Positions 27,847-37,293 are shown, counted from the first letter of the stretch. The stretch is 44,372 nucleotides of DNA from Stutzerimonas azotifigens DSM 17556 (GCF_000425625.1 NZ_KE384420.1:1-44372); one strand, 5' to 3'. Made by a program: numbers and translations. The notes: generated from the letters alone by a model not told the origin.

Positions 27847-28617
27847 TCAGAGCGCGGCGGTGCTGGTCACCTCGACCGGTGCGTGTTCGCCGCTGAGGGC
27901 TTCCTGGGTCTGTCGCACCCACTCGAAGGCGCGCTCGTTGAGCGCGGCGATGGCGCGGGGGCCTTCGCCTTCGGCGTACATCGCCGGGCCGAATACCACC
28001 TTGATGGTGCCGGGGTGCTTGGCCCAGCCTTCGCGCGGCCAGAACTCGCCGGCATTGTGCGCCACCGGCAGCACCGGCAGGCCGGCGTTGACCGCCAGGG
28101 CGGTGCCGCCACGTGAGAACTTGCCGATCTGCCCGACCGGCACCCGGGTGCCCTCGGGGAAGATCAGAACCCACACGCCCTGCTTCAGGCGTTCGTCGCC
28201 TTGCTTGGCGAGCTGCTTGAGCGCCGCCTTCGGGTTGCTGCGGTCGATGGCGATCGGTCGCAGCAGCGCCATGGCCCAGCCGAAGAAGGGCACGTAGAGC
28301 AGCTCCCGCTTGAGTACCTGGCTCAGCGGCTCGAAGTAGGCCGAAAGGAAGAAGGTCTCCCAGGTGCTCTGGTGCTTGGCGAGGATCACGCAGGGTTGCT
28401 GCGGGATGTTCTCCTGGCCGCTCACCTCGTAACGCAGGCCGACCACCACACGCGCCAGCCGCACGGCGAAGCCGCACCAGGCTTGGATCACGAAGCGGTA
28501 GCGCTGGCGGAACGGCATGAAAGGCGCGAAGACCATGCACACCAGGCACCAGGCGAAGGCCGAGAAGGCCAGCAGGAAGTAGAAGAGCACAGTGCGCAGC
28601 GATTGCAGGACGCTCAT
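27847..28617 (-). CDS. plsC: 1-acyl-sn-glycerol-3-phosphate acyltransferase (PlsC-like)
   Basis: The enzyme adds the second acyl chain to lysophosphatidic acid, giving phosphatidic acid at the inner membrane. The protein is 256 residues with an N-terminal hydrophobic segment (about 6-30). Acyltransferase motifs are present in order: KHQSTWE (motif I, about residues 81-87), LYVPFFGWAM, FPEGTRVPVG (motif III) and VLPVAHNAGEFW (motif IV). Motif I reads HX4E rather than the common HX4D of PlsC. The gene sits downstream of gmhB with an ATGA overlap, in the order common near the origin of pseudomonads. A lysophospholipid acyltransferase of other specificity is possible. Confidence 0.88.
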   Translation of the reverse strand: MSVLQSLRTVLFYFLLAFSAFAWCLVCMVFAPFMPFRQRYRFVIQAWCGFAVRLARVVVGLRYEVSGQENIPQQPCVILAKHQSTWETFFLSAYFEPLSQVLKRELLYVPFFGWAMALLRPIAIDRSNPKAALKQLAKQGDERLKQGVWVLIFPEGTRVPVGQIGKFSRGGTALAVNAGLPVLPVAHNAGEFWPREGWAKHPGTIKVVFGPAMYAEGEGPRAIAALNERAFEWVRQTQEALSGEHAPVEVTSTAAL

Positions 28618-29156
28618 CGGTAAACCTTGATTAAGTGATCGGCGACCGCCGAGAGGTCGTCGAAGACCTCGGTCCCCGGCGGCAGCGCGCTCTTGAGCGT
28701 GCGCTCGCCCTTGCCGGTGCGAACCAGGTAGGGCTTGCCGCCGAGCAGCATGCCCGCGTGCAGGTCGCGATGGCTGTCGCCCACCACCGGCACGCCGTTC
28801 AGGTTCGGCAGGTGGAAGTGCTCGGCGATTCGGCGGAATAGCCCGGGTTGCGGCTTGCGGCAGTCGCAGCCGTCATCCGGGCCGTGCGGGCAGTGCACGA
28901 TCAGGTCGATCCGCCCGCCCTGCTCCATCACCAGCTGCTGCATCTTGAAATGCATGTCGCCGAGCGTGGAGAAGTCGAACAGGCCACGCGCCAGGCCTGA
29001 CTGGTTGGTGGCCACCGCGACCGTCCAGCCGGCCTGGCAGAGCCGAGCGATGGCTTCCAGCGAGCCCGGGATGGGAATCCATTCGTCCACCGTCTTGACG
29101 AAGGCATCGGAGTCTTCGTTGATCACTCCGTCGCGGTCGAGCACGATCAGTTTCAA
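28614..29156 (-). CDS. gmhB: D-glycero-beta-D-manno-heptose-1,7-bisphosphate 7-phosphatase (GmhB)
   Basis: GmhB removes the 7-phosphate in making ADP-heptose for the LPS inner core. The protein is about 180 residues, HAD superfamily. The nucleophile motif is IVLDRDGVINED (about 4-15), then VAVATNQSGLARG. The zinc-binding cysteine set is in CPHGPDDGCDCRKPQPG, a hallmark of the GmhB branch. VPVVGDSHRDLHAG is motif IV. I set the start at TTG 29156, where the sequence begins (M)KLIVLDRDG like relatives; a GTG at 29192 would add 12 residues overlapping glyS. The stop overlaps the plsC start (ATGA). Confidence 0.88.
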   Translation of the reverse strand: MKLIVLDRDGVINEDSDAFVKTVDEWIPIPGSLEAIARLCQAGWTVAVATNQSGLARGLFDFSTLGDMHFKMQQLVMEQGGRIDLIVHCPHGPDDGCDCRKPQPGLFRRIAEHFHLPNLNGVPVVGDSHRDLHAGMLLGGKPYLVRTGKGERTLKSALPPGTEVFDDLSAVADHLIKVYR

Positions 29157-29160
29157 TGGC

Positions 29161-31215
29161 TTAGCCAAGTGCGGAAATATCGGCGACACCAAGGAACAGT
29201 CCCCTCAACCTGGCGAGCAGAGCATAGCGGTTGGCCCGCACCGAGCTGTCCTCGGCATTGACCAGCACCGCGTCGAAGAAGGCGTCCACCGGATCGCGCA
29301 GCGCCGCCAGGCGGGCCAGCGCCTCGCGGTAGTGGCGGTCGGCGGCCAGCGGCTGCACGGCCTGCTCGGCCTGCTGGATCGCCGAATACAGCGAGAACTC
29401 GGTGGCATTGTCGAACCAGCGCGGCTCGACCGCCTCCGGCAGCCGGCCTTCGTACTTGCCCAGCAGGTTGGAGACGCGCTTGTTGGCCGCGGCCAGGGCT
29501 TCGGCCTCCGGCAGCGTGCGGAACGCCTGGACGGCCTGCACGCGCTGGTCGAAGTCCAGCGCCGAGGCGGGCTGCACGGCGCGTACCGCGAGGTAGGCGG
29601 CCACGTCGATGCCCTCGTCCTCGTAGCGGGCGCGCAGGCGGTCGAAGATGAACTCCAGCACCTGCGCGGCCAGGCCTTCGGACTTGACCCGCGGGCCGTA
29701 GAGCTCGACGGCCCGCTCGACCGCCTTGGCCAGGTCCAGGTCAAGGCCCTTCTCGATGAGGATGCGCAGCACGCCCAGGGCGGCGCGGCGCAGGGCGTAG
29801 GGGTCCTTGCTGCCGGTCGGCAGCATGCCGATGCCGAAGATGCCGACCAGGGTGTCGAGCTTGTCGGCTACCGCCACCGCGGCGCCGGTGAGGGTGGCCG
29901 GCAGCTCGGCACCGGCCCCGCGCGGCATGTACTGCTCGTTCAGCGCCGCCGCCACGTCGGGGTGCTCGCCGTCGTTGAGCGCGTAGTAGTAGCCGGCGAT
30001 GCCCTGCATCTCCGGGAACTCGCCGACCATTTCGGTAGCCAGGTCGGCCTTGGACAGCAGACCGGCACGGCGCGCCAGCGCCGGGTCGCCACCGATGCCG
30101 GCGGCGACCTGCCCGGCCAGCTGGGAGACGCGCTGCGCCTTCTCCAGCACGGTGCCGAGGTCGGCCTGGAACACCACGTTGGCCAGGCGTGCATTGAAGG
30201 CTTCGAGGCGCTGCTTCTTGTCCTGCTTGAAGAAGAACTCGGCGTCGGTCAGGCGCGGGCGCACCACCTTCTCGTTGCCGGCGACGATCTGCGCCGGATC
30301 CTGGCTCTCCAGGTTGGCCACGGTGATGAAGCGCGGCAGCAGCCTGCCCTCGGCATCCAGCAGGCAGAAGTACTTCTGGTTGTCCTGCATGGTGGAGATC
30401 AGCGCTTCCTGCGGCACCGCGAGGAAGCGTTCCTCGAAGGAGCACACCAGGGGTACCGGCCACTCGACCAGCGCGGTCACCTCGTCGAGCAGGTCGTCGG
30501 GAACGATGGCCCGGCCGCGCTGCTGGTCGGCCAGCTCGGCGACGCGGCGCTGGATCAGCTGGCGGCGTTCCTGGAAGTCGGCCAGCACCTTTGCTTCGCG
30601 CAGCGCCGAAAGGTAGCTTGCCGGCCGCGCGATGCGCACCGGCTCGGGATGGTGGAAGCGATGGCCGCGCGATTCGCGCCCGGCGCGCTGGGCGAGGATC
30701 TCGCAGTCGACCACGGCGTCGCCGAGCAGCATCACCAGCCATTGGGTCGGGCGGACGAATTCATCCTTGCGCGCGGCCCAGCGCATGCGCTTGGGAATCG
30801 GCAGCGCGTCGAGCGAGGCCTGGACGATGGCCGGCAGCAGCTCGCTGGCCGGCTCGCCGGCGATGGTGCGGCTGAAACGCAGCTTGGGGCCGCTGCTGTC
30901 GATCTCGGCCAGGTCGACACCGCACTTGCGGGCGAAGCCGAGGGCGGCCTGGGTCGGCTTGCCTTCGGCGTCGAAGGCGGCCTGTACCGGCGGGCCGTCG
31001 AGGTTGACGCTGCGGTCCGGCTGCTGGGTGGCGAGCTGGTCGACCACTACCGCCAGACGCCGCGGCGCGGCGTAGACGCGCGCCTGGGCATAGTCCAGGC
31101 CGGCGTCCTTCAGACCCTTCTCGATGCCGGCGAGGAAGGCGTCGCCGAGCTTCTTCAGTGCCTTCGGCGGCAGTTCTTCGGTGCCGAGTTCGACGAGGAA
31201 ATCCTGTGCGCTCAT
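29161..31215 (-). CDS. glyS: Glycine-tRNA ligase beta subunit
   Basis: GlyS and GlyQ form the alpha2beta2 bacterial glycyl-tRNA synthetase; beta holds the tRNA-recognition parts. The protein is 684 residues and starts [20 protein letters not shown], with conserved [20 protein letters not shown] and the domain around [35 protein letters not shown] and [18 protein letters not shown] near the C-terminus are also typical. It overlaps glyQ by four bases and gmhB begins a few bases downstream, so glyQ-glyS-gmhB-plsC look like one transcript. Confidence 0.97.
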   Translation of the reverse strand: MSAQDFLVELGTEELPPKALKKLGDAFLAGIEKGLKDAGLDYAQARVYAAPRRLAVVVDQLATQQPDRSVNLDGPPVQAAFDAEGKPTQAALGFARKCGVDLAEIDSSGPKLRFSRTIAGEPASELLPAIVQASLDALPIPKRMRWAARKDEFVRPTQWLVMLLGDAVVDCEILAQRAGRESRGHRFHHPEPVRIARPASYLSALREAKVLADFQERRQLIQRRVAELADQQRGRAIVPDDLLDEVTALVEWPVPLVCSFEERFLAVPQEALISTMQDNQKYFCLLDAEGRLLPRFITVANLESQDPAQIVAGNEKVVRPRLTDAEFFFKQDKKQRLEAFNARLANVVFQADLGTVLEKAQRVSQLAGQVAAGIGGDPALARRAGLLSKADLATEMVGEFPEMQGIAGYYYALNDGEHPDVAAALNEQYMPRGAGAELPATLTGAAVAVADKLDTLVGIFGIGMLPTGSKDPYALRRAALGVLRILIEKGLDLDLAKAVERAVELYGPRVKSEGLAAQVLEFIFDRLRARYEDEGIDVAAYLAVRAVQPASALDFDQRVQAVQAFRTLPEAEALAAANKRVSNLLGKYEGRLPEAVEPRWFDNATEFSLYSAIQQAEQAVQPLAADRHYREALARLAALRDPVDAFFDAVLVNAEDSSVRANRYALLARLRGLFLGVADISALG

Positions 31216-32180
31216 TGGGCGGCCTCCTTCAGCTTGGCCTGGATGTCGTCGCGTGCCAGTACCTCGTCACGCAGGGCCGGGGTCGCCATCGGGAAGCCGA
31301 GCCGGGCGCGCGCCAGCAGATAGCTCTGGGCGATCGCGCGGGCCAGGGCCCTTACACGCAGGATGTAGCGCTGGCGCTCGGTCACCGAGATGGCGCGGCG
31401 GGCGTCCAGCAGGTTGAAGGTGTGCGAGGCCTTGAGCACCATCTCGTAGGCCGGCAGCGGCAGCTGCGCCTGGATCAGGCGGTTGGCCTCGCTCTCGTAG
31501 AAGTCGAAGAGTTCGAACAGCTTGGCCACGTTGGCGTGCTCGAAGTTGTAGGTCGACTGCTCCACCTCGTTCTGGTGGAACACGTCGCCGTAGGTCACGG
31601 TGCCGAACGGGCCGTCGGTCCAGATCAGGTCGTAGACCGAGTCGACGCCCTGCAGGTACATCGCCAGGCGCTCGAGGCCGTAGGTGATCTCGCCGGTGAC
31701 CGGGTAGCACTCGACCCCGCCGACCTGCTGGAAGTAGGTGAACTGGGTCACCTCCATGCCGTTGAGCCAGACCTCCCAGCCCAGGCCCCAGGCGCCCAGG
31801 GTCGGCGATTCCCAGTTGTCCTCGACGAAGCGCACGTCGTGCACCCGGGTGTCGACGCCGATGCGGCGCAGCGACTCGAGGTAGAGTTCCTGGATGTTTT
31901 CCGGGTTGGGCTTGAGCACCACCTGGAACTGGTAGTAGTGCTGCAGCCGGTTGGGGTTCTCGCCGTAGCGGCCGTCGGCCGGGCGCCGGGAAGGCTGCAC
32001 GTAGGCGGCGTTCCAGGTCTCCGGGCCGATGGCGCGCAGGAAGGTCGCGGTATGGAACGTCCCGGCACCCACCTCCATGTCGTAGGGCTGCTGAATCACG
32101 CAGCCCTGCTCGGCCCAGTAGCCTTGCAGGGCGAGGATCAGGTCTTGGAAGGTGCGCACGGCAGGCGTAGTCTGGGTCAA
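31212..32180 (-). CDS. glyQ: Glycine-tRNA ligase alpha subunit
   Basis: GlyQ is the catalytic alpha subunit (class II fold) that activates glycine and charges tRNA-Gly. The protein is 322 residues. It begins (M)[18 protein letters not shown] and shows [40 protein letters not shown] and [21 protein letters not shown] chose TTG 32180 as start because related proteins begin there and AGGTGA lies five bases before it; the frame extends upstream only into the tag region. It is divergent from tag with about 100 bases between. Confidence 0.95.
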   Translation of the reverse strand: MTQTTPAVRTFQDLILALQGYWAEQGCVIQQPYDMEVGAGTFHTATFLRAIGPETWNAAYVQPSRRPADGRYGENPNRLQHYYQFQVVLKPNPENIQELYLESLRRIGVDTRVHDVRFVEDNWESPTLGAWGLGWEVWLNGMEVTQFTYFQQVGGVECYPVTGEITYGLERLAMYLQGVDSVYDLIWTDGPFGTVTYGDVFHQNEVEQSTYNFEHANVAKLFELFDFYESEANRLIQAQLPLPAYEMVLKASHTFNLLDARRAISVTERQRYILRVRALARAIAQSYLLARARLGFPMATPALRDEVLARDDIQAKLKEAAQ

Positions 32181-32282
32181 AATTTCACCTGTGCTGGGCT
32201 TCGACAGAAAGCCCCGGAGTATACCCGATTCGCGGCCTCGCCCGCGGGCCGGCGCAGGTCCCGGCAGCCAAGGAGAGAGTGC

Positions 32283-32837
32283 GTGCGCCGTTGTGCCTGG
32301 TGTGGCGAAGACCCGCTGTACGTGCGTTACCACGACGAGGAATGGGGCGTGCCGCAGCGCGATGCCCGGCATCTGTTCGAGATGCTGCTGCTCGAAGGGG
32401 CCCAGGCCGGGCTGTCGTGGATTACCGTACTGCGGAAGCGCGAGCGCTATCGCCAGGTGTTGCACGGCTTCGATCCCGAGCGCCTGGCGCGTCTGAGCGA
32501 CGAGGAAATCGAGGCGCTGATGCAGGAGCCGGGCATCATCCGCAACCGCCTCAAGCTCAAGGCCGTGCGGCAGAACGCCCGGGCCTGGCTGCGCCTGGAA
32601 GACCCGGTGGGTTTCCTCTGGTCCTTTGTCGGCGGCGTGCCGAAGGTCAACCACTTCGGCGTGCGTGGCCAGGTGCCGGCGGTCACGCCCGAGGCCGAGG
32701 CCATGAGCAAGGCATTGAAGAAGGCCGGTTTCACCTTCGTCGGACCGACCATCTGCTATGCCTTCATGCAGGCCACGGGTATGGTGATGGATCACACCAC
32801 GGACTGCGATCGTTACGCGCATTTGAAGGCCCCATGA
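32283..32837 (+). CDS. tag: DNA-3-methyladenine glycosylase I
   Basis: Tag removes 3-methyladenine from alkylated DNA in base-excision repair. The protein is 184 residues (E. coli 187). It begins (M)[20 protein letters not shown] and has [20 protein letters not shown] at the C-terminus. The Cys/His zinc-snap residues are the N-terminal Cys4 and His17 and the C-terminal His and Cys in HTTDC. The GTG start at 32283 has AGGAGA six bases upstream. It is tied to the next gene by an ATGA overlap. Confidence 0.96.
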   Translation: MRRCAWCGEDPLYVRYHDEEWGVPQRDARHLFEMLLLEGAQAGLSWITVLRKRERYRQVLHGFDPERLARLSDEEIEALMQEPGIIRNRLKLKAVRQNARAWLRLEDPVGFLWSFVGGVPKVNHFGVRGQVPAVTPEAEAMSKALKKAGFTFVGPTICYAFMQATGMVMDHTTDCDRYAHLKAP

Positions 32838-33442
32838 GCACCATCACCACGCTGGAGGAGCTGCTGGCACTGTACGGCGAAAGCCATGAGCGCTCGCGGC
32901 GCAAGGAACTGCCCCGCCTGATCGAACCCTACCGTGCGCTGATCGAGGCCTCGCCCTTCGTGGTGCTGGCCAGCGTCGGCCCGGATGGCCTGGACTGCTC
33001 GCCGCGCGGTGATGCGCCGGGCTTCGTGCACATCCTCGACGACCGCACCCTGCTGTTGCCGGATCGCCCCGGCAACAACCGCATCGACAGCCTGCGCAAT
33101 ATCGTGGAGAACCCGCAGGTGGCGCTGCTGTTCCTCATTCCCGGCGTCGGCGAGAGCCTGCGCGTCAACGGCCGCGCCGAGATTTCCATGGACCCCGAGT
33201 TGCTGGAGCTGGGCCGTGCCCAGGGCAAACTGCCGCGCAGTGCGCTGCGCATCCACATCGACACCTGCTACTTCCAGTGCTCCAAGGCGGCGGTGCGCTC
33301 CGGCCTGTGGGATGCGTCGCGCCAGGTCGAGCGCGCCAGCCTGCCGAGCGCCGGCGATATCTTCCGCTGCATCTATGAGGAATTCGACGTCGAGGCTTAC
33401 GAGCGAGACATGCAGCAACGGCTTCGTACCAGCCTTTACTGA
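32834..33442 (+). CDS. Pyridoxamine 5'-phosphate oxidase-family FMN-binding protein
   Basis: A 202-residue split-barrel flavin protein. [20 protein letters not shown] fits the FMN-binding strand of the family, followed by [27 protein letters not shown] and [20 protein letters not shown]. The C-terminal [16 protein letters not shown] resembles the MSMEG/DR2398-like subgroup of PPOX proteins, recalled from family patterns and not computed. The substrate is unknown; it need not oxidise pyridoxamine phosphate. It overlaps tag by four bases and is 55 bases from the acyltransferase gene. Confidence 0.85.
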   Translation: MSTITTLEELLALYGESHERSRRKELPRLIEPYRALIEASPFVVLASVGPDGLDCSPRGDAPGFVHILDDRTLLLPDRPGNNRIDSLRNIVENPQVALLFLIPGVGESLRVNGRAEISMDPELLELGRAQGKLPRSALRIHIDTCYFQCSKAAVRSGLWDASRQVERASLPSAGDIFRCIYEEFDVEAYERDMQQRLRTSLY

Positions 33443-33497
33443 CTGCACTCGGCCGCGTCGTTACAATCGAAGCTTTTCTGAGCGGTTGGAGCCTGTC

Positions 33498-34385
33498 GTG
33501 GAAAAACTCAAGGGGGCCCTGGTGGTGGGTTTCCTGCGGCTGTTCGCCCGCCTGCCCTGGCGCATGGTGCAGCGCGTCGGGACGCTGATCGGCTGGCTGA
33601 TGTGGAAGCTGCCGAACCGCTCGCGCGAGGTCGCGCGCATCAACCTGTCGCACTGCTTCCCGGAACTGGCCGGGGCCGAGCTCGACGCCCTGCTGCGTCG
33701 GACCCTGCGCGACACCGGCAAGACCCTCACCGAGAGCGCCTGCGCCTGGATCTGGCCGGCGCAGAAGTCGCTGTCGCTGATCAGGGAGGTCGAAGGCCTG
33801 GAGGTGCTGGAGCAGGCGCTGGCCTCCGGCCAGGGCGTGGTCGGCATCACCAGCCACCTGGGTAACTGGGAAGTGCTGAATCACTTCTACTGCTCGCAGT
33901 GCAAGCCGATCATCTTCTACCGGCCGCCGAAGCTGAAGGCGGTGGACGAACTGCTCGCCCGCCAGCGCGTGCAGCTGGGCAACCGGGTGGCGCCTTCGAC
34001 CCGCGAAGGCATCCTCAGCGTCATCAAGGAGGTCCGCCGCGGCGGCGCGGTCGGCATTCCCGCCGACCCCGAGCCGAGCGAAGGCAGCGGGGTGTTCGTG
34101 CCCTTCTTCGCCACCCGCGCGCTGACCAGCAAGTTCGTCCCCGGCATGCTCGCCGGCGGCAAGGCGCGCGGCGTGTTCCTGCACGCCTTGCGTCTGGAGG
34201 ACGGCTCGGGCTACAAGGTGATCCTCGAGGCGGCCCCCGACGCGATGTACAGCGAGGATGTGGAAACCGGTGTGGCAGCCATGAGCCAGGTCATCGAACG
34301 CTACGTGCGGCAATGGCCGAGCCAGTACATGTGGACGATGAAACGCTTCAAGAAGCGCCCGCCGGGCGAGCCGCGCTGGTATTGA
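33498..34385 (+). CDS. Lipid A biosynthesis acyltransferase (LpxL/HtrB family)
   Basis: This family adds a secondary acyl chain, often (hydroxy)laurate, to Kdo2-lipid IVA or its precursor at the inner membrane. The protein is 295 residues from GTG 33498. An N-terminal hydrophobic segment (GALVVGFLRLFARLPW) is followed by the catalytic motif SHLGNWEVLN (HX4E, near residue 121), FYRPPK and IPADPEPSEGSGVFVPFF. The C-terminus ends QYMWTMKRFKKRPPGEPRWY. It corresponds in position to the lauroyltransferase gene near the origin of P. aeruginosa; which acyl chain is used is not seen from sequence. Confidence 0.92.
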   Translation: MEKLKGALVVGFLRLFARLPWRMVQRVGTLIGWLMWKLPNRSREVARINLSHCFPELAGAELDALLRRTLRDTGKTLTESACAWIWPAQKSLSLIREVEGLEVLEQALASGQGVVGITSHLGNWEVLNHFYCSQCKPIIFYRPPKLKAVDELLARQRVQLGNRVAPSTREGILSVIKEVRRGGAVGIPADPEPSEGSGVFVPFFATRALTSKFVPGMLAGGKARGVFLHALRLEDGSGYKVILEAAPDAMYSEDVETGVAAMSQVIERYVRQWPSQYMWTMKRFKKRPPGEPRWY

Positions 34386-34420
34386 TTGAAGTACCGCGCC
34401 TGAACAGGGAAGAGAAGGCG

Positions 34421-34696
34421 ATGAGCAGAAATCAGCGCGAGCATCCGCGTACCCCCATGAAATGCCGTATCCGGATCAGCCACGACAGCCTCGGCAGCGT
34501 GGTCGCGCAGACGCGCGACCTGTCCGATGGTGGTGTCTACATCTACATCCAGCACCAGGATCTTGCTGCGCTACGGCCCGGAATGATCGTCACCGGCCAA
34601 GTGCAGGACCTGCCGATACCCGCGCCTGAGCTCGAGCTGGAAGTGATGCGGGTCGACGCCGAAGGCGCCGGCTTCCGCTTCGTGCGCCGCGACTGA
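34421..34696 (+). CDS. PilZ-domain protein (putative c-di-GMP receptor)
   Basis: A single-domain 91-residue protein. The c-di-GMP-binding motifs are present: REHPR (RxxxR, about residues 6-10) and DLSDGGVYI (D/NxSxxG, near 35-43). A small beta-barrel sequence completes it (GMIVTGQV, FRFVRRD at the end). It starts at ATG 34421, 35 bases after the acyltransferase. Its binding partner and regulated process are unknown. It ends 6 bases from the convergent TPR gene. Confidence 0.9.
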   Translation: MSRNQREHPRTPMKCRIRISHDSLGSVVAQTRDLSDGGVYIYIQHQDLAALRPGMIVTGQVQDLPIPAPELELEVMRVDAEGAGFRFVRRD

Positions 34697-34702
34697 CGGC
34701 GC

Positions 34703-35032
34703 TCAGGCGTCGCCTGGCTCGCGGCGCGGCTTGTCCAGCTTGCGCAGAAACACCGCGATCTCGCGTTCGGCCTGCTTGTCGCCACGGGTGCAGGCGACCC
34801 TCGACCCCTGCTCCCAGGCGCGCCGGGCGCCCTGCTCGTCGCCCTGGCGCAGCAGCGCCTGGCCGAGCAGCTTCCAGGCCGCCGAGTACAGCGGGTCCTG
34901 CTCGACACAGTGCCTCAGATGCTCGGCCGCCAGTTCCACCTTGCCGGCATCCAGATAGCCCTTGCCCAGCCCGAAGCGCAGCAGCGGATTGTCGTTGCCG
35001 CGGGCGAGCATCCTTTCCAGCGATTCGAGCAT
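34703..35032 (-). CDS. TPR-repeat protein (hypothetical)
   Basis: A 109-residue protein with about two to three tetratricopeptide repeats: LLRFGLGKGYLDAGKVELAA then PLYSAAWKLLGQALLRQGDE. There is no signal peptide or membrane segment. A charged tail (REIAVFLRKLDKPRREPGDA) follows the repeats. TPR proteins mediate protein contacts; no specific role can be assigned. Short proteins of this kind occur near the same place in other Pseudomonas origins. It is convergent with the PilZ gene and follows the ehuA stop codon. Confidence 0.8.
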   Translation of the reverse strand: MLESLERMLARGNDNPLLRFGLGKGYLDAGKVELAAEHLRHCVEQDPLYSAAWKLLGQALLRQGDEQGARRAWEQGSRVACTRGDKQAEREIAVFLRKLDKPRREPGDA

Positions 35033-35057
35033 GGGCGTGGCACCTCTTGCGGGTTGG

Positions 35058-35897
35058 TCAGTGGGCCTCGTTCACGGCACTGAGGAAGGCCTGGGTACGT
35101 TCCTCGCGCGGGTTGCCGAACAGTTCCTCGGGAGTGCCCTGCTCGTGGATGCGGCCCTTGTAGAAGAAGCATACCCGGTCGGCGAACTCGCGGGCGAAGC
35201 CCATCTGGTGGGTGACCATCAGCATGGTCAGGTTGTGTGCTTCGCCGAGCTGGCGGATCACGTTGAGCACCTCGCCGCAGAGCTCCGGGTCGAGCGCCGA
35301 GGTGACCTCGTCGAACAGCATCACCTTCGGGCGCATCGCCAGCGCGCGGGCGATCGCCACCCGCTGCTGCTGGCCGCCGGACAGCTGTGCCGGGTAGTGC
35401 CCGAGCTTGTCCTCCAGACCGACCATCGCCAGCAGTTCCTCGCCCCGCTGGCTGGCTTCGGCCTTGCTCATGCCGAGCACCTGCACCGGCGCCTCGATGA
35501 CGTTCTGCAGCGCGTTCATGTGCGGGAACAGGTTGAAGCTCTGGAACACCATGCCGATCCGGCCGCGGATGCGCCGCTGGTGCCGCGCGTTGGCCGGTAT
35601 CAGGTGGCCGCCGGCGGTGGGCATGTGGGTCAGCGGCTCTCCGTCGACCTCGATGACGCCGTCGTCGATGGTTTCCAGCGTCATCAGCGCGCGCAGCAGG
35701 GTGGATTTGCCGGAGCCGCTCGGGCCGATGATCGCCACTTTCTCTCCGGGCGATACTTCCAGGTTCAGTTGATCGAGCACCGTCAGGCTGCCGTAGCGCT
35801 TGGTCACCTGATCGAAGCGCACCAGGGGTTCGGCGGAGCCGTCCCGGCGTGAGGGACGGACCATCGGGGAATCGTCGAAACGTTGCTGCATGCTCAT
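35058..35897 (-). CDS. ehuA: Ectoine/hydroxyectoine ABC transporter ATP-binding protein
   Basis: EhuA powers import of ectoine and hydroxyectoine. The protein is 279 residues; ATG 35897 overlaps the ehuD stop (ATGA). Walker A GPSGSGKST (about residues 57-65), Q-loop VFQSFNLFPHM, signature LSGGQQQRVAIARAL and Walker B VMLFDEVTSALDPE are all intact. The sequence is of the polar amino acid importer group; the specific substrate is assigned from the neighbouring binding protein and the divergent enuR-eutBCDE genes. An N-terminal extension of about 25 residues (MVRPSRRDGSAEPLVRF) precedes the domain. Confidence 0.9.
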   Translation of the reverse strand: MSMQQRFDDSPMVRPSRRDGSAEPLVRFDQVTKRYGSLTVLDQLNLEVSPGEKVAIIGPSGSGKSTLLRALMTLETIDDGVIEVDGEPLTHMPTAGGHLIPANARHQRRIRGRIGMVFQSFNLFPHMNALQNVIEAPVQVLGMSKAEASQRGEELLAMVGLEDKLGHYPAQLSGGQQQRVAIARALAMRPKVMLFDEVTSALDPELCGEVLNVIRQLGEAHNLTMLMVTHQMGFAREFADRVCFFYKGRIHEQGTPEELFGNPREERTQAFLSAVNEAH

Positions 35898-36553
35898 CGG
35901 GCGACCTCCATGCGGTCTTCGAGGCGGCGAACGAACCAGGCCAGGGCCAGGCTGAGAAGAAGGAAGAACAGGCCGACCAGGGTGATCGGCTCGAGGTAGC
36001 GGAAGCTCTCCGAACCGATGTTCTTGGCCTGCTGCATGATCTCGACCACGGTGATGGCCGAGAGCACCGGGGTGTCCTTGAGCATGGCCACCAGGTAGTT
36101 GCCCAGCGCCGGCAGGATCGGCCGCAGCGCCTGCGGCAGGATGACGTCGCGGTAGGCGGTCAGCGGCTTCATGTTCAGCGCGGTGACCGCCTCCCACTGC
36201 CCGCGCGGCACCGCATCCAGCCCCGCCCGGTAGACCTCCGCGGTATAGCAGGCGTAGTGGATGGCGATGGCGATGATCCCCGCCTGCAGGGCGCTGAGGT
36301 TCAGGCCGTAGTTGGGGAACACGTAGAACAGGAAATAGGCCTGGATCAGCAGTGGCGTGCTGCGGATGAACTCGATCAGTCCGGTCACCGGCCAGGACAG
36401 CCAGGGCAGGCGGCTGCGCCGGCCCACCGCGAGGATCAGGCCGAGCACCACGGCGATGGCGAAGCCGCCGAGGGTGATGCCAATGGTCTTGAGCGAGGCC
36501 TCGAGCAGCTGCGGAAGGATGTCCCAGGCGAACTGCCAGTCGAAGAAGTTCAT
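35894..36553 (-). CDS. ehuD: Ectoine/hydroxyectoine ABC transporter permease
   Basis: One of two transporter membrane subunits, 219 residues. It has about five membrane segments and the amino-acid permease signature of the EAA loop: EAVTALNMKPLTAYRDVILP, followed by ALRPILPALGNYLVAMLKDT. The stop overlaps the ehuA start and the start overlaps the ehuC stop by four bases, so tight coupling is expected. The EhuD rather than EhuC label follows gene order (B-C-D-A) and is an inference. Confidence 0.9.
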   Translation of the reverse strand: MNFFDWQFAWDILPQLLEASLKTIGITLGGFAIAVVLGLILAVGRRSRLPWLSWPVTGLIEFIRSTPLLIQAYFLFYVFPNYGLNLSALQAGIIAIAIHYACYTAEVYRAGLDAVPRGQWEAVTALNMKPLTAYRDVILPQALRPILPALGNYLVAMLKDTPVLSAITVVEIMQQAKNIGSESFRYLEPITLVGLFFLLLSLALAWFVRRLEDRMEVAR

Positions 36554-37209
36554 GCCAGGCCTCCCTTGATCCGGCCGCGGCCGAGACGGCGCTCGACCAG
36601 GCGCATGGCCAGGTTGATGGCCTGGGCCATGAGGAAGTACAGGACCAGCGTCAGGCCGAAGATCTCCAGGGTCATGAAGGTCGCCTGGTCCAGCTGGCGG
36701 GCGCGGAAGGCCAGGTCCGACAGGGTGATCAGCGACACCAGCGAGGTGTTCTTCAGCAGCTCGATCAGCAGGTTGGTGCCCGGCGGGATGGCTGCCAGCA
36801 GCGCCTGGGGCAGGATGATGCGGCGGAAGCGGGTCAGCGGCGTCATGTTCAGCGCCAACGAGGCCTCGTACTGGCCGGGCGCCACCGAGCGGATGGCGCC
36901 GCGCATCACCTCGGCCCCGTAGGCGCCGATGTGCAGCCCGAGGCCGAGCACGGCCACCGAGAAGGCCGAGAGTTCCACGTGGAACGGTGGCATCGGCAGG
37001 ACGAAATACAGCCAGAACAGCTGCACCAGCAGCGAGGTGCCGCGGAACACCTCGATGTAGGTGATGGAAAACCAGCGCAGCGGGGCGAACGGCGAGAGCC
37101 GGCCGAGCGCCCCGAGTACCGCGCAGGCAATCGCCAGCAGCGAAGCCCAGAAGGTGATCTGCAATGTCACCCAGGCACCCTGCAGCATGAGGGGAAGGAG
37201 TTCACCCAT
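36550..37209 (-). CDS. ehuC: Ectoine/hydroxyectoine ABC transporter permease
   Basis: The second permease, 219 residues, with the EAA loop EASLALNMTPLTRFRRIILP and PPGTNLLIELLKNTSLVSLI. There are about five membrane segments, beginning with a hydrophobic N-terminal region. It follows ehuB after 84 bases and overlaps ehuD by four bases. A parS-like sequence lies within it (36971-36986). EhuC and EhuD names are assigned by order. Confidence 0.9.
   Translation of the reverse strand: MGELLPLMLQGAWVTLQITFWASLLAIACAVLGALGRLSPFAPLRWFSITYIEVFRGTSLLVQLFWLYFVLPMPPFHVELSAFSVAVLGLGLHIGAYGAEVMRGAIRSVAPGQYEASLALNMTPLTRFRRIILPQALLAAIPPGTNLLIELLKNTSLVSLITLSDLAFRARQLDQATFMTLEIFGLTLVLYFLMAQAINLAMRLVERRLGRGRIKGGLA
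36971..36986. promoter_or_regulatory. parS-like site inside ehuC
   Basis: AGTTCCACGTGGAACG holds the 14-bp palindromic core GTTCCACGTGGAAC of parS, with the outer T and A changed. ParB affinity may be lower than for 25305. It is about 12 kb to the right of the sites in recF, still origin-proximal. Confidence 0.55.
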
Positions 37210-37293
37210 CGGTTCGTTACCTCTATGGCAGGGACGAAGCGAGCCGGACGAACGAAGCCGCGCCGAGGACCGGCGCGGCGGTTCGCCCGTGGA

